64,000 nt of DNA from an uncultured Candidatus Saccharibacteria bacterium (GCA_946404545.1 CAMJDZ010000004.1:1-64000); one strand, 5' to 3'; numbered from the stretch's first letter, positions 17,691 to 25,757 are shown. The notes: a model not told the origin generated them from the sequence alone. A program made the numbers and translations.

Positions 17691-19544
17691 TTATTTCTTC
17701 GCTTTACGTCGTAGCACCACTATCGCCCCTCCTATTGCCCCGAGTGCTATTAATGCTACGAATGGAATCAGATATCCTTGGTTGACGCCCAGTAGCGGCG
17801 GATCCTGCTCGAACCTTGCCGAGCGGAACGTCACCGTTGAACTGTATGTATCAGTATTGTCTGTATCAAGTCTGTAATTGTTCTCAGCAATCGCGCTAAT
17901 CAACTCAGCCGTGTTCTGGTAATCGACATCTTCGTTACTTGGAATTGTGAACTCAGCCCAGAGAGTTGCCGTCTCGCCGGCGCCGATTTCGTTAATCTGC
18001 GCCAAAGTGTCACTACGAATCACGAAGGAACGTGTTGCGGTAAAATGTGCACCCTCGAGATCTTTGAGCTGGACGTTCACCATGCTAATCGGATAATCAG
18101 CCGTGTTCTTCACCGTAATCGTGAACTTCACCGTCTCAGTATTATAATAAGGATCTTTGCAGTCATCGATTGTTTGCGTGAGAATTGGCGCAAATACACC
18201 CGCGTTAACGCTCCACTCACCGTAAATCGTTATGTCTTCATCCGGCATTACGAAGCTTGCCGACTTGTACCAACCGGAGAATTTGTAGCCTTCCGCCGTC
18301 GGATTAGCTGCCGTCGTAACCGTCGCGCCAACTGCATATTCTTCCTGACCAGGAATCAAACTTGGTGCATTCGGCGGCAAGACATCACCCTCAAAGGCAT
18401 AGGTCACCGTGTGCTTAATCTGCTCGAAGCTACCATGGAAAACCACGGCACTTGCTGGCATTGCGAAATTGCCCTCGCTAGAAACCGTTGCGTCAGTTGT
18501 TGTCCAGCCGGAAAATCTGTAGCCATCAATTACGGCGTTCGCAGCCAAGGAATCAACCTCGACCATATCGTTTTCACCGTATTCCTTTGCGTTCGGTGCA
18601 TGATATGCCGCTGGCACTGCTTCGCCGTCAATCACGTAAGATACCTGATATTTTGGCTTTGCCGTGAAGCTACCCACGATATGCACTTCGCTTGCTGGCA
18701 TCGTAAACTGATCATTCGTAATAGTCACATCGCTTGAAGTCCAACCGGAGAAAGTATAGCCGTCAAGACGAGCATCCGTCGCGACGTAGACTTCCATATC
18801 TTCTGGATAAGCCATGTTCTCTGGCAAGCCAGGCGCATTGGCCGGGACATCACCAGTATATTCGTAAATCACATTGTAGACCGCAATATCGCGACCAATC
18901 CAAGTGTGAACCGTATTCGAAGAATTACTGAGTGGGCCTTCGGAAACACCAGCCATATTATAGAAGTCCATGCGCTTTACGCCTTCCGGCAAAGTCGGCG
19001 TGCGCGTCACGATACCAACCGTCAATTCGCAGCCACCCTTCAAGTTCTTGACCTGGAAGTTGACCGTGTTCGATGCCTTATCAAAGTGAAGACCATGGTA
19101 AACAAACTCGGTGTTACCAGCATTCCAGCCAGTCGTATCGCCAGTATCGTCAATCACCTTACCGGCGCACGGCGTCACGCCATCTTTGCGCTCTACTGCG
19201 CCGAAGCTGCCAGACTCCGATTCGACGAAGCTCTGGAAAATCAAACCATTCGGAATCCTATCCGAAACCGAAATCGCGTCGCTACGTACTTCAGAGGTCG
19301 TATTATCATTAGACTCGACACCCTGACGATCGACGCCATCATATTTAACTTTCAAATAATAAGTGAGCTCGGAATCTTCTTGTACGCGAATACCGTTTTC
19401 AATCGTATCCGCATTGCCGCGAACCAAACCAGTAATTGCCATAATTGCCGCAAAACCGCCGACAACGACAGCAAGACCGAGCACACCAATGCCGGCCTTT
19501 CTAATCAAACCCTTAAATCCGCGCTCGCGCGAAAACAAAATCAT
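17691..19544 (-). CDS. Surface protein with three InlB/SHIRT-like repeats; first gene of pilus locus
   Basis: This 617-residue surface protein is paralogous along its whole length to the protein at 13236-15170. It has a membrane or signal segment near residues 17-40 and a DUF11-like domain with SVSDRIPNGL. The matching segment DDTGDTTGWNAG is identical in the paralog. Three repeats of about 70 residues follow with GYTFSGWT and FTMPAS signatures, then a second beta domain and a C-terminal anchor: PPLLGVNQG, a hydrophobic helix and RRKAKK. The proline-glycine anchor lacks the Thr of LPXTG, so it may be held by the helix alone or recognised by a variant sortase specificity. It leads the pilin-sipA-sortase unit from a strong promoter and may be a minor or basal pilin. 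Confidence 0.8.
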   Translation of the reverse strand: MILFSRERGFKGLIRKAGIGVLGLAVVVGGFAAIMAITGLVRGNADTIENGIRVQEDSELTYYLKVKYDGVDRQGVESNDNTTSEVRSDAISVSDRIPNGLIFQSFVESESGSFGAVERKDGVTPCAGKVIDDTGDTTGWNAGNTEFVYHGLHFDKASNTVNFQVKNLKGGCELTVGIVTRTPTLPEGVKRMDFYNMAGVSEGPLSNSSNTVHTWIGRDIAVYNVIYEYTGDVPANAPGLPENMAYPEDMEVYVATDARLDGYTFSGWTSSDVTITNDQFTMPASEVHIVGSFTAKPKYQVSYVIDGEAVPAAYHAPNAKEYGENDMVEVDSLAANAVIDGYRFSGWTTTDATVSSEGNFAMPASAVVFHGSFEQIKHTVTYAFEGDVLPPNAPSLIPGQEEYAVGATVTTAANPTAEGYKFSGWYKSASFVMPDEDITIYGEWSVNAGVFAPILTQTIDDCKDPYYNTETVKFTITVKNTADYPISMVNVQLKDLEGAHFTATRSFVIRSDTLAQINEIGAGETATLWAEFTIPSNEDVDYQNTAELISAIAENNYRLDTDNTDTYSSTVTFRSARFEQDPPLLGVNQGYLIPFVALIALGAIGGAIVVLRRKAKK

Positions 19545-19610
19545 TCCAAATTTTCCTCTTGATATTTGTGTTTTCGCAGTTGTTTTTGTTAGTCTCTCAC
19601 ACTTACCTTT
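19545..19610 (-). promoter_or_regulatory. 5' leader with the conserved GTAAGTGTGAGAG element
   Basis: The leader of the first surface gene carries GTAAGTGTGAGAG followed by AACAAAAACAACTGCGAA, closely matching the leader at 15171-15220. AGAGGA near the ATG is the likely ribosome site. Confidence 0.6.
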
Positions 19611-19639
19611 AGCATAATGAAAAATCTCAAAATAGTCAA
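19611..19639 (-). promoter_or_regulatory. Promoter of the pilus locus
   Basis: TTGACT (19639-19634), a 17-nt spacer and TATGCT (19616-19611) on the minus strand. It lies next to the divergent thyA promoter. Confidence 0.75.
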
Positions 19640-19650
19640 CGCGTTTATGC

Positions 19651-19680
19651 TTGAATTCTATTTTCGCAAACCTATATAAT
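19651..19680 (+). promoter_or_regulatory. Promoter of thyA-dfrA
   Basis: TTGAAT (19651-19656), an 18-nt spacer and TATAAT (19675-19680). The transcript leader then contains an 8-bp hairpin (about 19696-19723) before the Shine-Dalgarno. Confidence 0.7.
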
Positions 19681-19739
19681 ACATATGGAAGTCGCGTAGG
19701 CTTCGCAGATTAAAAGTCTACGTCAAATAAAGGAGGTAA

Positions 19740-20588
19740 ATGAGTAAAGCAGATAAGCTATTCGTCTCAATGTGTCGTGACATTTTGGACAATGGTACCG
19801 ATACCCAAGGCGAAAAGGTCCGCCCACACTGGCCAGACGGCAAACCAGCATACACGATTAAGAAATTCGGCGTGGTGAACCGTTATAATTTGCAGGAAGA
19901 ATTCCCTGCAATGACCTTGCGCAAGACGGCTATCAAAACTGCAATCAAAGAGATCTTGTGGATTTGGCAGCAAAAGTCAAACAATATCCACGATCTCGAC
20001 GCACACATTTGGGACGAGTGGGCCGACCCAGATGGTAGCATTGGTAAGGCCTATGGTTATCAGCTTGGTGTCAAGCATCAGTATAAAGAAGGCGAATTCG
20101 ACCAGGTCGACCGCTTGCTTTATGATCTGAAGCATTCACCATTCAGCCGCCGCATGCTTACAAATATTTATAATCATGCCGACTTGCATGAGATGAACTT
20201 GTACCCATGCGCATTCCAAACTATCTGGAATGTCACTCAGAAAAAAGGTGACGACAAGCTTACCCTGAACATGGTTCTCGTTCAGCGCTCGCAGGATGTC
20301 CTCGCGGCCAACAACTGGAACGTCGTTCAGTACGCTGCTCTACTCATGATGGTCGCTCAAGTCAGCGACATGAAAGCCGGCGAATTAATGCACGTCATCG
20401 CCGACGCCCACATCTACGACCGCCATGTCCCGCTCGTCGAGGAACTCATTTCTCGCAAGCAGTTCAAGGCACCAAAGGTAACGCTCGACCCTACGGTCAA
20501 AGATTTCTACAAGTTCACCGCCGATAGCTTCAAGGTTGAAGATTATCAGACTGGCGAGCAAATCAAAGACATCCCAATCGCAATCTAA
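19740..20588 (+). CDS. thyA: Thymidylate synthase
   Basis: This enzyme methylates dUMP to dTMP using methylene-tetrahydrofolate. The 282-residue product shows the catalytic cysteine in LYPCAFQ (Cys157), the QRSQDVLAANNWN dUMP-binding segment and HVIADAHIYDRH near the end. The residue after the catalytic Cys is Ala rather than the usual His (PCA instead of PCH), a variant I recall from the Bacillus ThyA/phage phi3T branch; that placement is from memory. AAAGGAGG sits directly before the ATG. dfrA follows after 13 nt, so the enzyme that makes dihydrofolate and the one that recycles it are co-expressed. A hairpin in the 5' leader could modulate expression. Confidence 0.95.
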   Translation: MSKADKLFVSMCRDILDNGTDTQGEKVRPHWPDGKPAYTIKKFGVVNRYNLQEEFPAMTLRKTAIKTAIKEILWIWQQKSNNIHDLDAHIWDEWADPDGSIGKAYGYQLGVKHQYKEGEFDQVDRLLYDLKHSPFSRRMLTNIYNHADLHEMNLYPCAFQTIWNVTQKKGDDKLTLNMVLVQRSQDVLAANNWNVVQYAALLMMVAQVSDMKAGELMHVIADAHIYDRHVPLVEELISRKQFKAPKVTLDPTVKDFYKFTADSFKVEDYQTGEQIKDIPIAI

Positions 20589-20601
20589 GGAGGTGAAAAA
20601 C

Positions 20602-21165
20602 ATGTTCGCGCACATGCTAATCTTAATGTGCCTAATTGTCGCAGTCGACAAAAACTGGGCCATCGGGAAAGGCGGCCAGTTACTCATCAAAAACAAGTAC
20701 GACTTGGAGCACTTCAAGAGCTTGACCATCGGCAATATTATCGTCTACGGCCGCAAAACTCTTGAGACTTTCCCCGGCAAAAAGCCATTACCAGGCCGCA
20801 CTAATATCGTCCTGACTCGCGACCAGCATTACGCCGTCGAAGGCGCAATCGTAGTCCACAGCCTCGAGGAATTGGATGCCACGTTGACTGAAATCCAAGC
20901 AAAGCAGCAAAAGAAAATCAAAGTTTTTGTCTGCGGCGGCGCGAGCATTTATGAGCAGCTCCTGCCATATTGCGAGATCGCCTATGTCACGCATTTCGAC
21001 GCGACAGCAAAAGGAGCAGACGCTTTCTTCCCTAACCTCGACGAAATGCCAAACTGGCACATGGTCACAGGCAAAAACGAGCCGCTCAAAGTTTCGTACA
21101 AAAACGACGACGGCAGCTCTATGAGCATGGCCTTTGCTACATGGCTCAACGACAACGTAGACTAA
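20602..21165 (+). CDS. folA: Dihydrofolate reductase
   Basis: This enzyme reduces dihydrofolate to tetrahydrofolate with NADPH, replacing the cofactor spent by thymidylate synthase. The 187-residue product shows the N-terminal CLIVAVDKNWAIGKGGQLL, the NIIVYGRKTLETFPG cofactor region, LPGRTNIVLTR, and CGGASIYEQLLPY late in the protein, all standard. The ATG at 20602 is chosen because AAGGAGGTG lies 6-7 nt upstream; a longer in-frame ATG at 20536 falls inside thyA. The first residues (FAHMLIL) extend slightly beyond most homologs. A terminator follows directly. Confidence 0.94.
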   Translation: MFAHMLILMCLIVAVDKNWAIGKGGQLLIKNKYDLEHFKSLTIGNIIVYGRKTLETFPGKKPLPGRTNIVLTRDQHYAVEGAIVVHSLEELDATLTEIQAKQQKKIKVFVCGGASIYEQLLPYCEIAYVTHFDATAKGADAFFPNLDEMPNWHMVTGKNEPLKVSYKNDDGSSMSMAFATWLNDNVD

Positions 21166-21194
21166 AGCTCCCTATTTATAGGGGGCTTTTTCTT
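21166..21194 (+). terminator. Terminator of thyA-dfrA
   Basis: AGCTCCC pairs with GGGGGCT across an 8-nt loop, followed by TTTTTCTT. Confidence 0.8.
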
Positions 21195-21200
21195 GTCCTC

Positions 21201-21229
21201 TTGACAAAACATAAGAAGTTTGATATAAT
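21201..21229 (+). promoter_or_regulatory. Consensus promoter of a 40-residue orphan gene
   Basis: TTGACA (21201-21206), 17 nt, TATAAT (21224-21229), then TATTGGGTATCT in the leader. The promoter and leader closely resemble those of the small gene at 36366. Confidence 0.85.
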
Positions 21230-21286
21230 AGTCTTATTGGGTATCTTCTTATACAAAAACAAACATTGGAGAAAAAGTAGAGTAAC

Positions 21287-21409
21287 ATGGATAACACTGG
21301 CGAAATCTTACACAACAGCCCCGAGACCAAATTAGAGACCGAGGCCCGCAAAAATGATTGGGAAGATATCGAAAAAGATATCGAAGATTCAGAAGAATCC
21401 GAACCATAA
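21287..21409 (+). CDS. 40-residue acidic orphan protein
   Basis: This short, very acidic protein (40 residues) is rich in Glu and Asp, with a repeated DIEKDIED-type run at its end and no membrane segment or Cys. No family is recognised. It is supported as real by a consensus promoter, GGAG upstream of the ATG, and a strong terminator right after the stop. It also shares its promoter and leader (TTGACA-17-TATAAT and TATTGGGTATCT) with another small gene at 36366-36605, which encodes an equally acidic protein. The product could be a small modulator that binds a basic partner. That is speculation from composition only. Confidence 0.7.
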   Translation: MDNTGEILHNSPETKLETEARKNDWEDIEKDIEDSEESEP

Positions 21410-21423
21410 TCAAAAGAACAAAT

Positions 21424-21458
21424 AATCTGCCCGTTAAAAATCCCGGGCAGATTTTTTA
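21424..21458. terminator. Bidirectional terminator
   Basis: AATCTGCCCG (21424-21433) pairs perfectly with CGGGCAGATT (21444-21453) and is followed by a T-run on the plus strand. It separates the small gene from the convergent methylase gene. Confidence 0.8.
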
Positions 21459-22016
21459 TCTCGTCAATTTCAGATAATAGAATCGCTCAACGTTCCCGAA
21501 GCGCCCCGCCACTTCGTTGTCACGCTTCCCTTCCATCACGAAGCCATTGCGCTTCAACCACGCTTCGAACTCAACAATAATCTCGCGGCGCATCTTGTTA
21601 TTCTTGATGACGCCATTTTTTAATTGCCACGGCTTCGCCTCAAACTGCGGCTTGAGCATCACGAAAAATTCCGTGCCAGGAGCCGCCAAAAACTTCCTCG
21701 CATAAGCAAGAACCTCGCGCAAACTAATGAAGCTCACGTCCGCAAGCACGAGATCTACGGGCTCATCCGGTACAAAATCAAAAATATCGGTCTTCTCATG
21801 CAGCTCGACTTCTGGCGCAAAACGAAGCGGCGCCTTCATCTGATTTGTACCCTTCTCTACGGCAATCACCTTCTCTGCGCCACTGCGCAAAGCGAACTCC
21901 GTAAAGCCACCCGTGGACGATCCGATGTCGAGCACAACCTTGCCACGAAAATCCACGCCGAGCGCCTTCGCCGCATCGGCAATTTTGTACTCTGCCCGTC
22001 CAACCACGTCTTTCAT
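21456..22016 (-). CDS. TlyA/FtsJ-like rRNA 2'-O-methyltransferase without S4 domain
   Basis: This 186-residue SAM-dependent methyltransferase of the FtsJ/TlyA group has family members that methylate ribose 2'-OH groups in rRNA. Motif I is VLDIGSSTGGFTEF, followed by the acidic VEKGTNQ, the LVLADVSFISL region and a MLKPQFEA segment, as in TlyA. Normal TlyA proteins carry an N-terminal S4 RNA-binding domain of about 60 residues; it is missing here. The start at 22016 is preferred because TATAAT lies 6 nt before it and the longer reading overlaps the preceding gene. No Shine-Dalgarno is present, so it is probably leaderless or coupled to the lipid kinase gene 16 nt upstream. Confidence 0.82.
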   Translation of the reverse strand: MKDVVGRAEYKIADAAKALGVDFRGKVVLDIGSSTGGFTEFALRSGAEKVIAVEKGTNQMKAPLRFAPEVELHEKTDIFDFVPDEPVDLVLADVSFISLREVLAYARKFLAAPGTEFFVMLKPQFEAKPWQLKNGVIKNNKMRREIIVEFEAWLKRNGFVMEGKRDNEVAGRFGNVERFYYLKLTR

Positions 22017-22032
22017 ACTATTATTATAATAG

Positions 22033-22950
22033 CTATTTCGAAACAACCAACAGCGGTTTCTCGGTCTTCGCAATCTCGACCGTGCGCACGCCAGCAAACT
22101 TCTTGTATTCTCCCTCGGCCTGAATCATAATCTCACTCGCCTCTGGGAAAACCAAACAATCATACTCGCTCTCCGTCCCCGGAATCTTCTTCAAAACCGA
22201 GCGCATCATCATCGGCGTCAACTTGCGCAATTTCGTCATCTGGCCGGTCATGCTCAAAAAGCTCTTCGGCTGCGTGCAAGTGTTCGAACCTTTCATAATC
22301 TTCGCGACCGTGCGACCATTCACTGCCATGTAATCAGAAAGTTTCTTGCACTCAATAAACTCTTCACCTTCCCCGCCAAGCGCAAACTTCTCTGGCAAAA
22401 ACTCGCGACGGCGGTTCTTCATCCACCAACGCATCAAAGTCAAAAGGCTGTAAATCGTCTTGCGACCGCCCTTGCGCAAAGTCTTGCGCGTCTTCGGCGC
22501 ATCAAACACGGCGCAAGCTTCCGCAAACATGCCAATCGTAAAGTAGCACATGCCGTAACGCCAGTGCTTGCCATTAATCTTGCACTCGAGTGGATAAACC
22601 TTTTTCACCGAGCCCTTCAAGATATCATCAAGCTTCAGGCTACCAAAAGTTCGAGCCACGTCATTGAAATTGCCGTAGCCAATCACGCCGAGCTTCACGT
22701 TCTGCGCACGCGACAGCATCACACCATTAATCGCAATGTTCGCTGTGCCATCACCGCCGGCTGCAATCACGAGATCGCCATTCGTCAAAATTCGAGCGAG
22801 GCGTCGCGCGTTATCATCAACATCCGTATCGGCCACTTCAAATTTGCCAATCATTACTCCACCCAACTTATTCAAACGGTCTAAAATGTCGCGCTTCACA
22901 GACGAATAATGTGAGCTGCGTGGGTTATAGACGACAAACAATCTTTTCAT
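22033..22950 (-). CDS. Diacylglycerol/lipid kinase family protein
   Basis: This 305-residue member of the DagK/YegS lipid kinase family transfers phosphate from ATP to a lipid such as diacylglycerol. The nucleotide-binding GGDGT motif is at residues 65-69 after an N-terminal YNPRSS, and the substrate-side motif YGNFNDVART follows, where most relatives read GTxNDFAR. A Lys/Arg-rich stretch with a hydrophobic face lies in the middle and may contact the membrane. The start ATG is at the family's normal position. It is transcribed with the TlyA-like gene downstream. The lipid substrate cannot be told from sequence. Confidence 0.85.
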   Translation of the reverse strand: MKRLFVVYNPRSSHYSSVKRDILDRLNKLGGVMIGKFEVADTDVDDNARRLARILTNGDLVIAAGGDGTANIAINGVMLSRAQNVKLGVIGYGNFNDVARTFGSLKLDDILKGSVKKVYPLECKINGKHWRYGMCYFTIGMFAEACAVFDAPKTRKTLRKGGRKTIYSLLTLMRWWMKNRRREFLPEKFALGGEGEEFIECKKLSDYMAVNGRTVAKIMKGSNTCTQPKSFLSMTGQMTKLRKLTPMMMRSVLKKIPGTESEYDCLVFPEASEIMIQAEGEYKKFAGVRTVEIAKTEKPLLVVSK

Positions 22951-23007
22951 TACTATTTCATTTTCGCATAAAACTACGCAATGTCATCTCTTGACATTAC
23001 GAGAATA

Positions 23008-23712
23008 TTACTCTGCGAGTTGTGGGCATTTAATTAATGGCGTCAGCGCATCTTTCTCTTCATCAGAAGAATTCTTGCACGGATTCACCTCATCGGCGGC
23101 GTTGTAATTCGCAGCCTTCCAAACCCCGTCTGCGACCTTGGAATAGAGATAAACCTTGGTCTTGCCGGCCGCATTCGACATCTGGATGCCAGCGACGCGA
23201 TAGGTCTTATTCGCCTTCACGACATTAAACTTGTCGGCACTATAATCAATCGAGGAAACCGTGCCAAACTTCTGTGTAAGCAATGCCTTAATCTGATTCA
23301 AATCACTGCCGTTCAAATACTCATCGCGCGAAATCGCTTTAAGCGCTGCGCCCTGGTCTTCAACGCCAAGCGCCGCGTAGATATCATTCAACTGGTTCTG
23401 GTTGTGATTGCGTTCAGCGCTCGACTTCGTTTCTGCCACGCTCAAGGAGTTCACGAAGAAAAGCATCGCAACGATCGCAATTAGCAAACCGCCACCAATC
23501 ACCATTGCGCAAATCGCGACACGCTGCCAAATATAATCAACGACTTTGCGACCGCTCACAATACCGTTCGCGTTCACCGCGTTTACTACATTCATCTGCA
23601 CATTACCGGAGCGCGTGCTCGTTACATCGAGCTGATCCGGACTCGCATTTCCGACCGCCGAGAGAAAGTCATTCGTCGGCTTTACATTCGGAGATTGTTC
23701 CTGTGGATTCAT
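23008..23712 (-). CDS. Single-pass membrane protein of unknown function
   Basis: This 234-residue protein has a polar, Asn/Ser-rich cytoplasmic N-terminus (about 65 residues), one strong transmembrane helix (around residues 66-90) and an extracytoplasmic domain of about 140 residues. That domain holds an ordered alpha/beta-looking segment (YRVAGIQMSN, KVYLYSKVADGVWKAA) and two cysteines near the end that could pair. The layout (tail, helix, small domain ending in a Cys-containing segment) is repeated in the protein at 48692-49345, though identity is low. No family is recognised. It lies alone on the minus strand between the lipid kinase and the HD protein. Confidence 0.65.
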   Translation of the reverse strand: MNPQEQSPNVKPTNDFLSAVGNASPDQLDVTSTRSGNVQMNVVNAVNANGIVSGRKVVDYIWQRVAICAMVIGGGLLIAIVAMLFFVNSLSVAETKSSAERNHNQNQLNDIYAALGVEDQGAALKAISRDEYLNGSDLNQIKALLTQKFGTVSSIDYSADKFNVVKANKTYRVAGIQMSNAAGKTKVYLYSKVADGVWKAANYNAADEVNPCKNSSDEEKDALTPLIKCPQLAE

Positions 23713-23812
23713 AATACCTCACCCAAAATTCTTATGCTTTTATTTTAGCATAAAAATACTATAATAATTCCCTAATAGGTGGAACCTAAGCACATTTAGA
23801 GGAGGTGATAAT

Positions 23813-24529
23813 ATGCCCAATAAAAATGTCGACAACATGATCAGGCATCTCAGAGGATACTTCAATGGCGCCAGAATGACCGAAAGTCTCCGCGCTCTTA
23901 GCTACATGAAGTCAAAACACGGCGACCAAAAGAGAAAAGGCGGCGACGTTCCCTACATTGTCCATCCGCTTGGCATGGCTTGCTTCGCAGTCGCTCTCGG
24001 TATTCGCGACGACAACATGATAGCAACTTTTTTGCTTCACGACGTCTGTGAAGATTGCGGCGTTTATGTAGATGATTTACCCTTCAACAGCGCTATTAAG
24101 CATGGTGTTAAATTGATGACCATCAGGGCCTTCCCAAACGAAGACAAGTACGTCACCAAGACACGTTACTACAATGAGCTCCTAGACGACCAAATTGCAA
24201 TTCTCTGCAAAGCATCCGACCGTTATTCCAACCTTACTTCGATGGTCGGAGTATTATCAGACACAGCAATCGTCAAGAACGTCGTCGAGACTCACTGCCT
24301 ATTGCTTCCAATGCTAAAGGAAGCAAAAGAGCGCTGGCCGGAAATTGCAGACTATCTGCACGTTTATCGCACGATAATTGCCGACCAGATTAGTACCATC
24401 GCTTACTTTTATGGCATCGAGCTGAACGATGACAACACGGCATCGCCGAGCATCGAAGAAGTCTTGTCGCCCGATTTCAATTGGGCGCGCGGCGTCACGC
24501 AAAACACTTCCACCGACGCTGGGTCTTGA
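23813..24529 (+). CDS. HD-domain protein resembling the (p)ppGpp hydrolase domain of RelA/SpoT
   Basis: This 238-residue single-domain protein matches the N-terminal HD hydrolase of RelA/SpoT proteins. It has HGDQ (His36), PYIVHP (His51), the HD pair in FLLHDVCED (His76-Asp77, with the following Glu80-Asp81), and KASDRYSN, which corresponds to KLADRLHN (Asp136). These are the Mn-binding and guanine-site positions. There is no synthetase, TGS or ACT domain, so it looks like a small alarmone hydrolase (Mesh1/SAH type) rather than a full stringent factor. AGGAGGTGATAAT precedes the ATG. The terminator stem begins inside the last codons. Family likely; substrate inferred. Confidence 0.78.
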   Translation: MPNKNVDNMIRHLRGYFNGARMTESLRALSYMKSKHGDQKRKGGDVPYIVHPLGMACFAVALGIRDDNMIATFLLHDVCEDCGVYVDDLPFNSAIKHGVKLMTIRAFPNEDKYVTKTRYYNELLDDQIAILCKASDRYSNLTSMVGVLSDTAIVKNVVETHCLLLPMLKEAKERWPEIADYLHVYRTIIADQISTIAYFYGIELNDDNTASPSIEEVLSPDFNWARGVTQNTSTDAGS

Positions 24530-24546
24530 GAAAGACCCAGTTTTTT
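24519..24546 (+). terminator. Terminator of the HD-protein gene
   Basis: CTGGGTCT pairs with AGACCCAG around the stop codon, followed by six T residues. Confidence 0.85.
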
Positions 24547-24551
24547 ATGCA

Positions 24552-24577
24552 AAAAACAAAAAACGACCTTGCGGTCG
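24552..24577 (-). terminator. Terminator of tRNA-Ser(GGA)
   Basis: CGACC/GGTCG hairpin followed on the minus strand by a T-rich tract. Confidence 0.7.
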
Positions 24578-24585
24578 AATTATTG

Positions 24586-24675
24586 TGGCGGAGAGAACAG
24601 GATTCGAACCTGCGAGAGCCTTGCGACCCTACACGCTTTCCAAGCGTGCTCCTTCAACCACTCGGACACCTCTCC
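24586..24675 (-). tRNA. tRNA-Ser (anticodon GGA)
   Basis: The minus strand starts GGAGAGG and ends in an encoded CCA. The anticodon loop TTGGAAA lies on a 5-bp stem, and the long variable arm is typical of class II serine tRNAs. The T-loop reads GGTTCGAATCC. A TAGAAT at 24691-24686 is the likely -10. Confidence 0.95.
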
Positions 24676-24815
24676 AGCTCCCCCGATTCTACCACATTTT
24701 CTCGCTTTTTGCCAGCCCGGCAAATTCTTGCCATTAGCAGTTTTAAAATGCCAAAAAACAGCGTATAATTAAGGGCAATCGTTTAATATTAAATGTAATT
24801 ATTTTTTGGGGTAAA

Positions 24816-25757
24816 ATGTCGGACCAAAATAACGATGTCATCATCGAGCTAAAATCGGTATCAAAGCGCTACGGTTTTGGCGATGCGGAATCTTATGCGC
24901 TACGCAACTTCGACCTCACCGTCAAACGCGGCGAGTTCATCATGATCATGGGCCCATCGGGCTGTGGTAAAACCACTTTGCTAAACATCATCGGCTTGCT
25001 CGACAAGGCTAGCTCCGGTGAATACATCCTCGCCGGCAAGGATGTTTCCCGTGTTTCCGCTGGCAAAAAGGCCCGCTTCCGCGCTAAAGAAATTGGTTTC
25101 ATTTTCCAAAACTTCAACCTCGTTCCGACTCTCCCAATTATCGAGAACGTGAGCCTTCCACTCATTTATTCCGGCTATCGCAAAGCCCGCCGCCTCCGCA
25201 TGGCGGACAATATCCTCGAGCATTTCCATCTCCGCGAACGCGAATACTACATGCCATACCAGCTCTCTGGTGGTCAGCAACAGCGCGTCGCCATCGCACG
25301 TAGCCTCATTTCGAACCCAAGCATTATTCTTGCTGATGAGCCAACCGGCAACCTCGATAGCCGCAACAGCCACATCATCATGGAAGAGCTCCAGGACATC
25401 CACGCAATGGGCAACACCATTATCATGGTCACTCACAACCCTGCCCTCACGACTTATGCAACCCGCGTGATTAACATGCTCGATGGCGAAATCGACACCG
25501 ATATCAAGACCGTCGACGATCGCGACTTGCCAAAAGGCAGCAAAAACGAAAAGGTCTCCGTCAAGGTTCTCCCAAATCGCGACAATGTCGAAATGGAAAT
25601 CATTTCCGATACCGAAGTTACCGTTTCTGGCGAAAACGTCAGCATCAAAGAAGAGCCAGAAGAAAAAGCCGAAAAACCAGCTGAAAAGAAAACTTCGACC
25701 AAGAAATCTACGAGCAAGAAGAAAAAGTCCAGCACCAAGAAAGGAGGCAAAAAATGA
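24816..25757 (+). CDS. ABC transporter ATP-binding protein (MacB/LolD type) with Lys-rich tail
   Basis: This is the ATPase subunit of an FtsX/MacB-family exporter, 313 residues. The nucleotide-binding domain is complete: Walker [11 protein letters not shown]-loop [11 protein letters not shown], signature LSGGQQQR, Walker B with [12 protein letters not shown], and H-loop VTHN. After about residue 225 an unusual extension of some 85 residues is added, acidic at first and then a low-complexity Lys/Ser/Thr tail ([16 protein letters not shown]). Such a tail is not part of the family and may bind nucleic acid, the membrane or a regulator. The permease gene begins within its stop codon (4-nt overlap). 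The substrate is unknown; lipoproteins, peptides or toxic compounds are typical for relatives. Confidence 0.92.
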   Translation: MSDQNNDVIIELKSVSKRYGFGDAESYALRNFDLTVKRGEFIMIMGPSGCGKTTLLNIIGLLDKASSGEYILAGKDVSRVSAGKKARFRAKEIGFIFQNFNLVPTLPIIENVSLPLIYSGYRKARRLRMADNILEHFHLREREYYMPYQLSGGQQQRVAIARSLISNPSIILADEPTGNLDSRNSHIIMEELQDIHAMGNTIIMVTHNPALTTYATRVINMLDGEIDTDIKTVDDRDLPKGSKNEKVSVKVLPNRDNVEMEIISDTEVTVSGENVSIKEEPEEKAEKPAEKKTSTKKSTSKKKKSSTKKGGKK

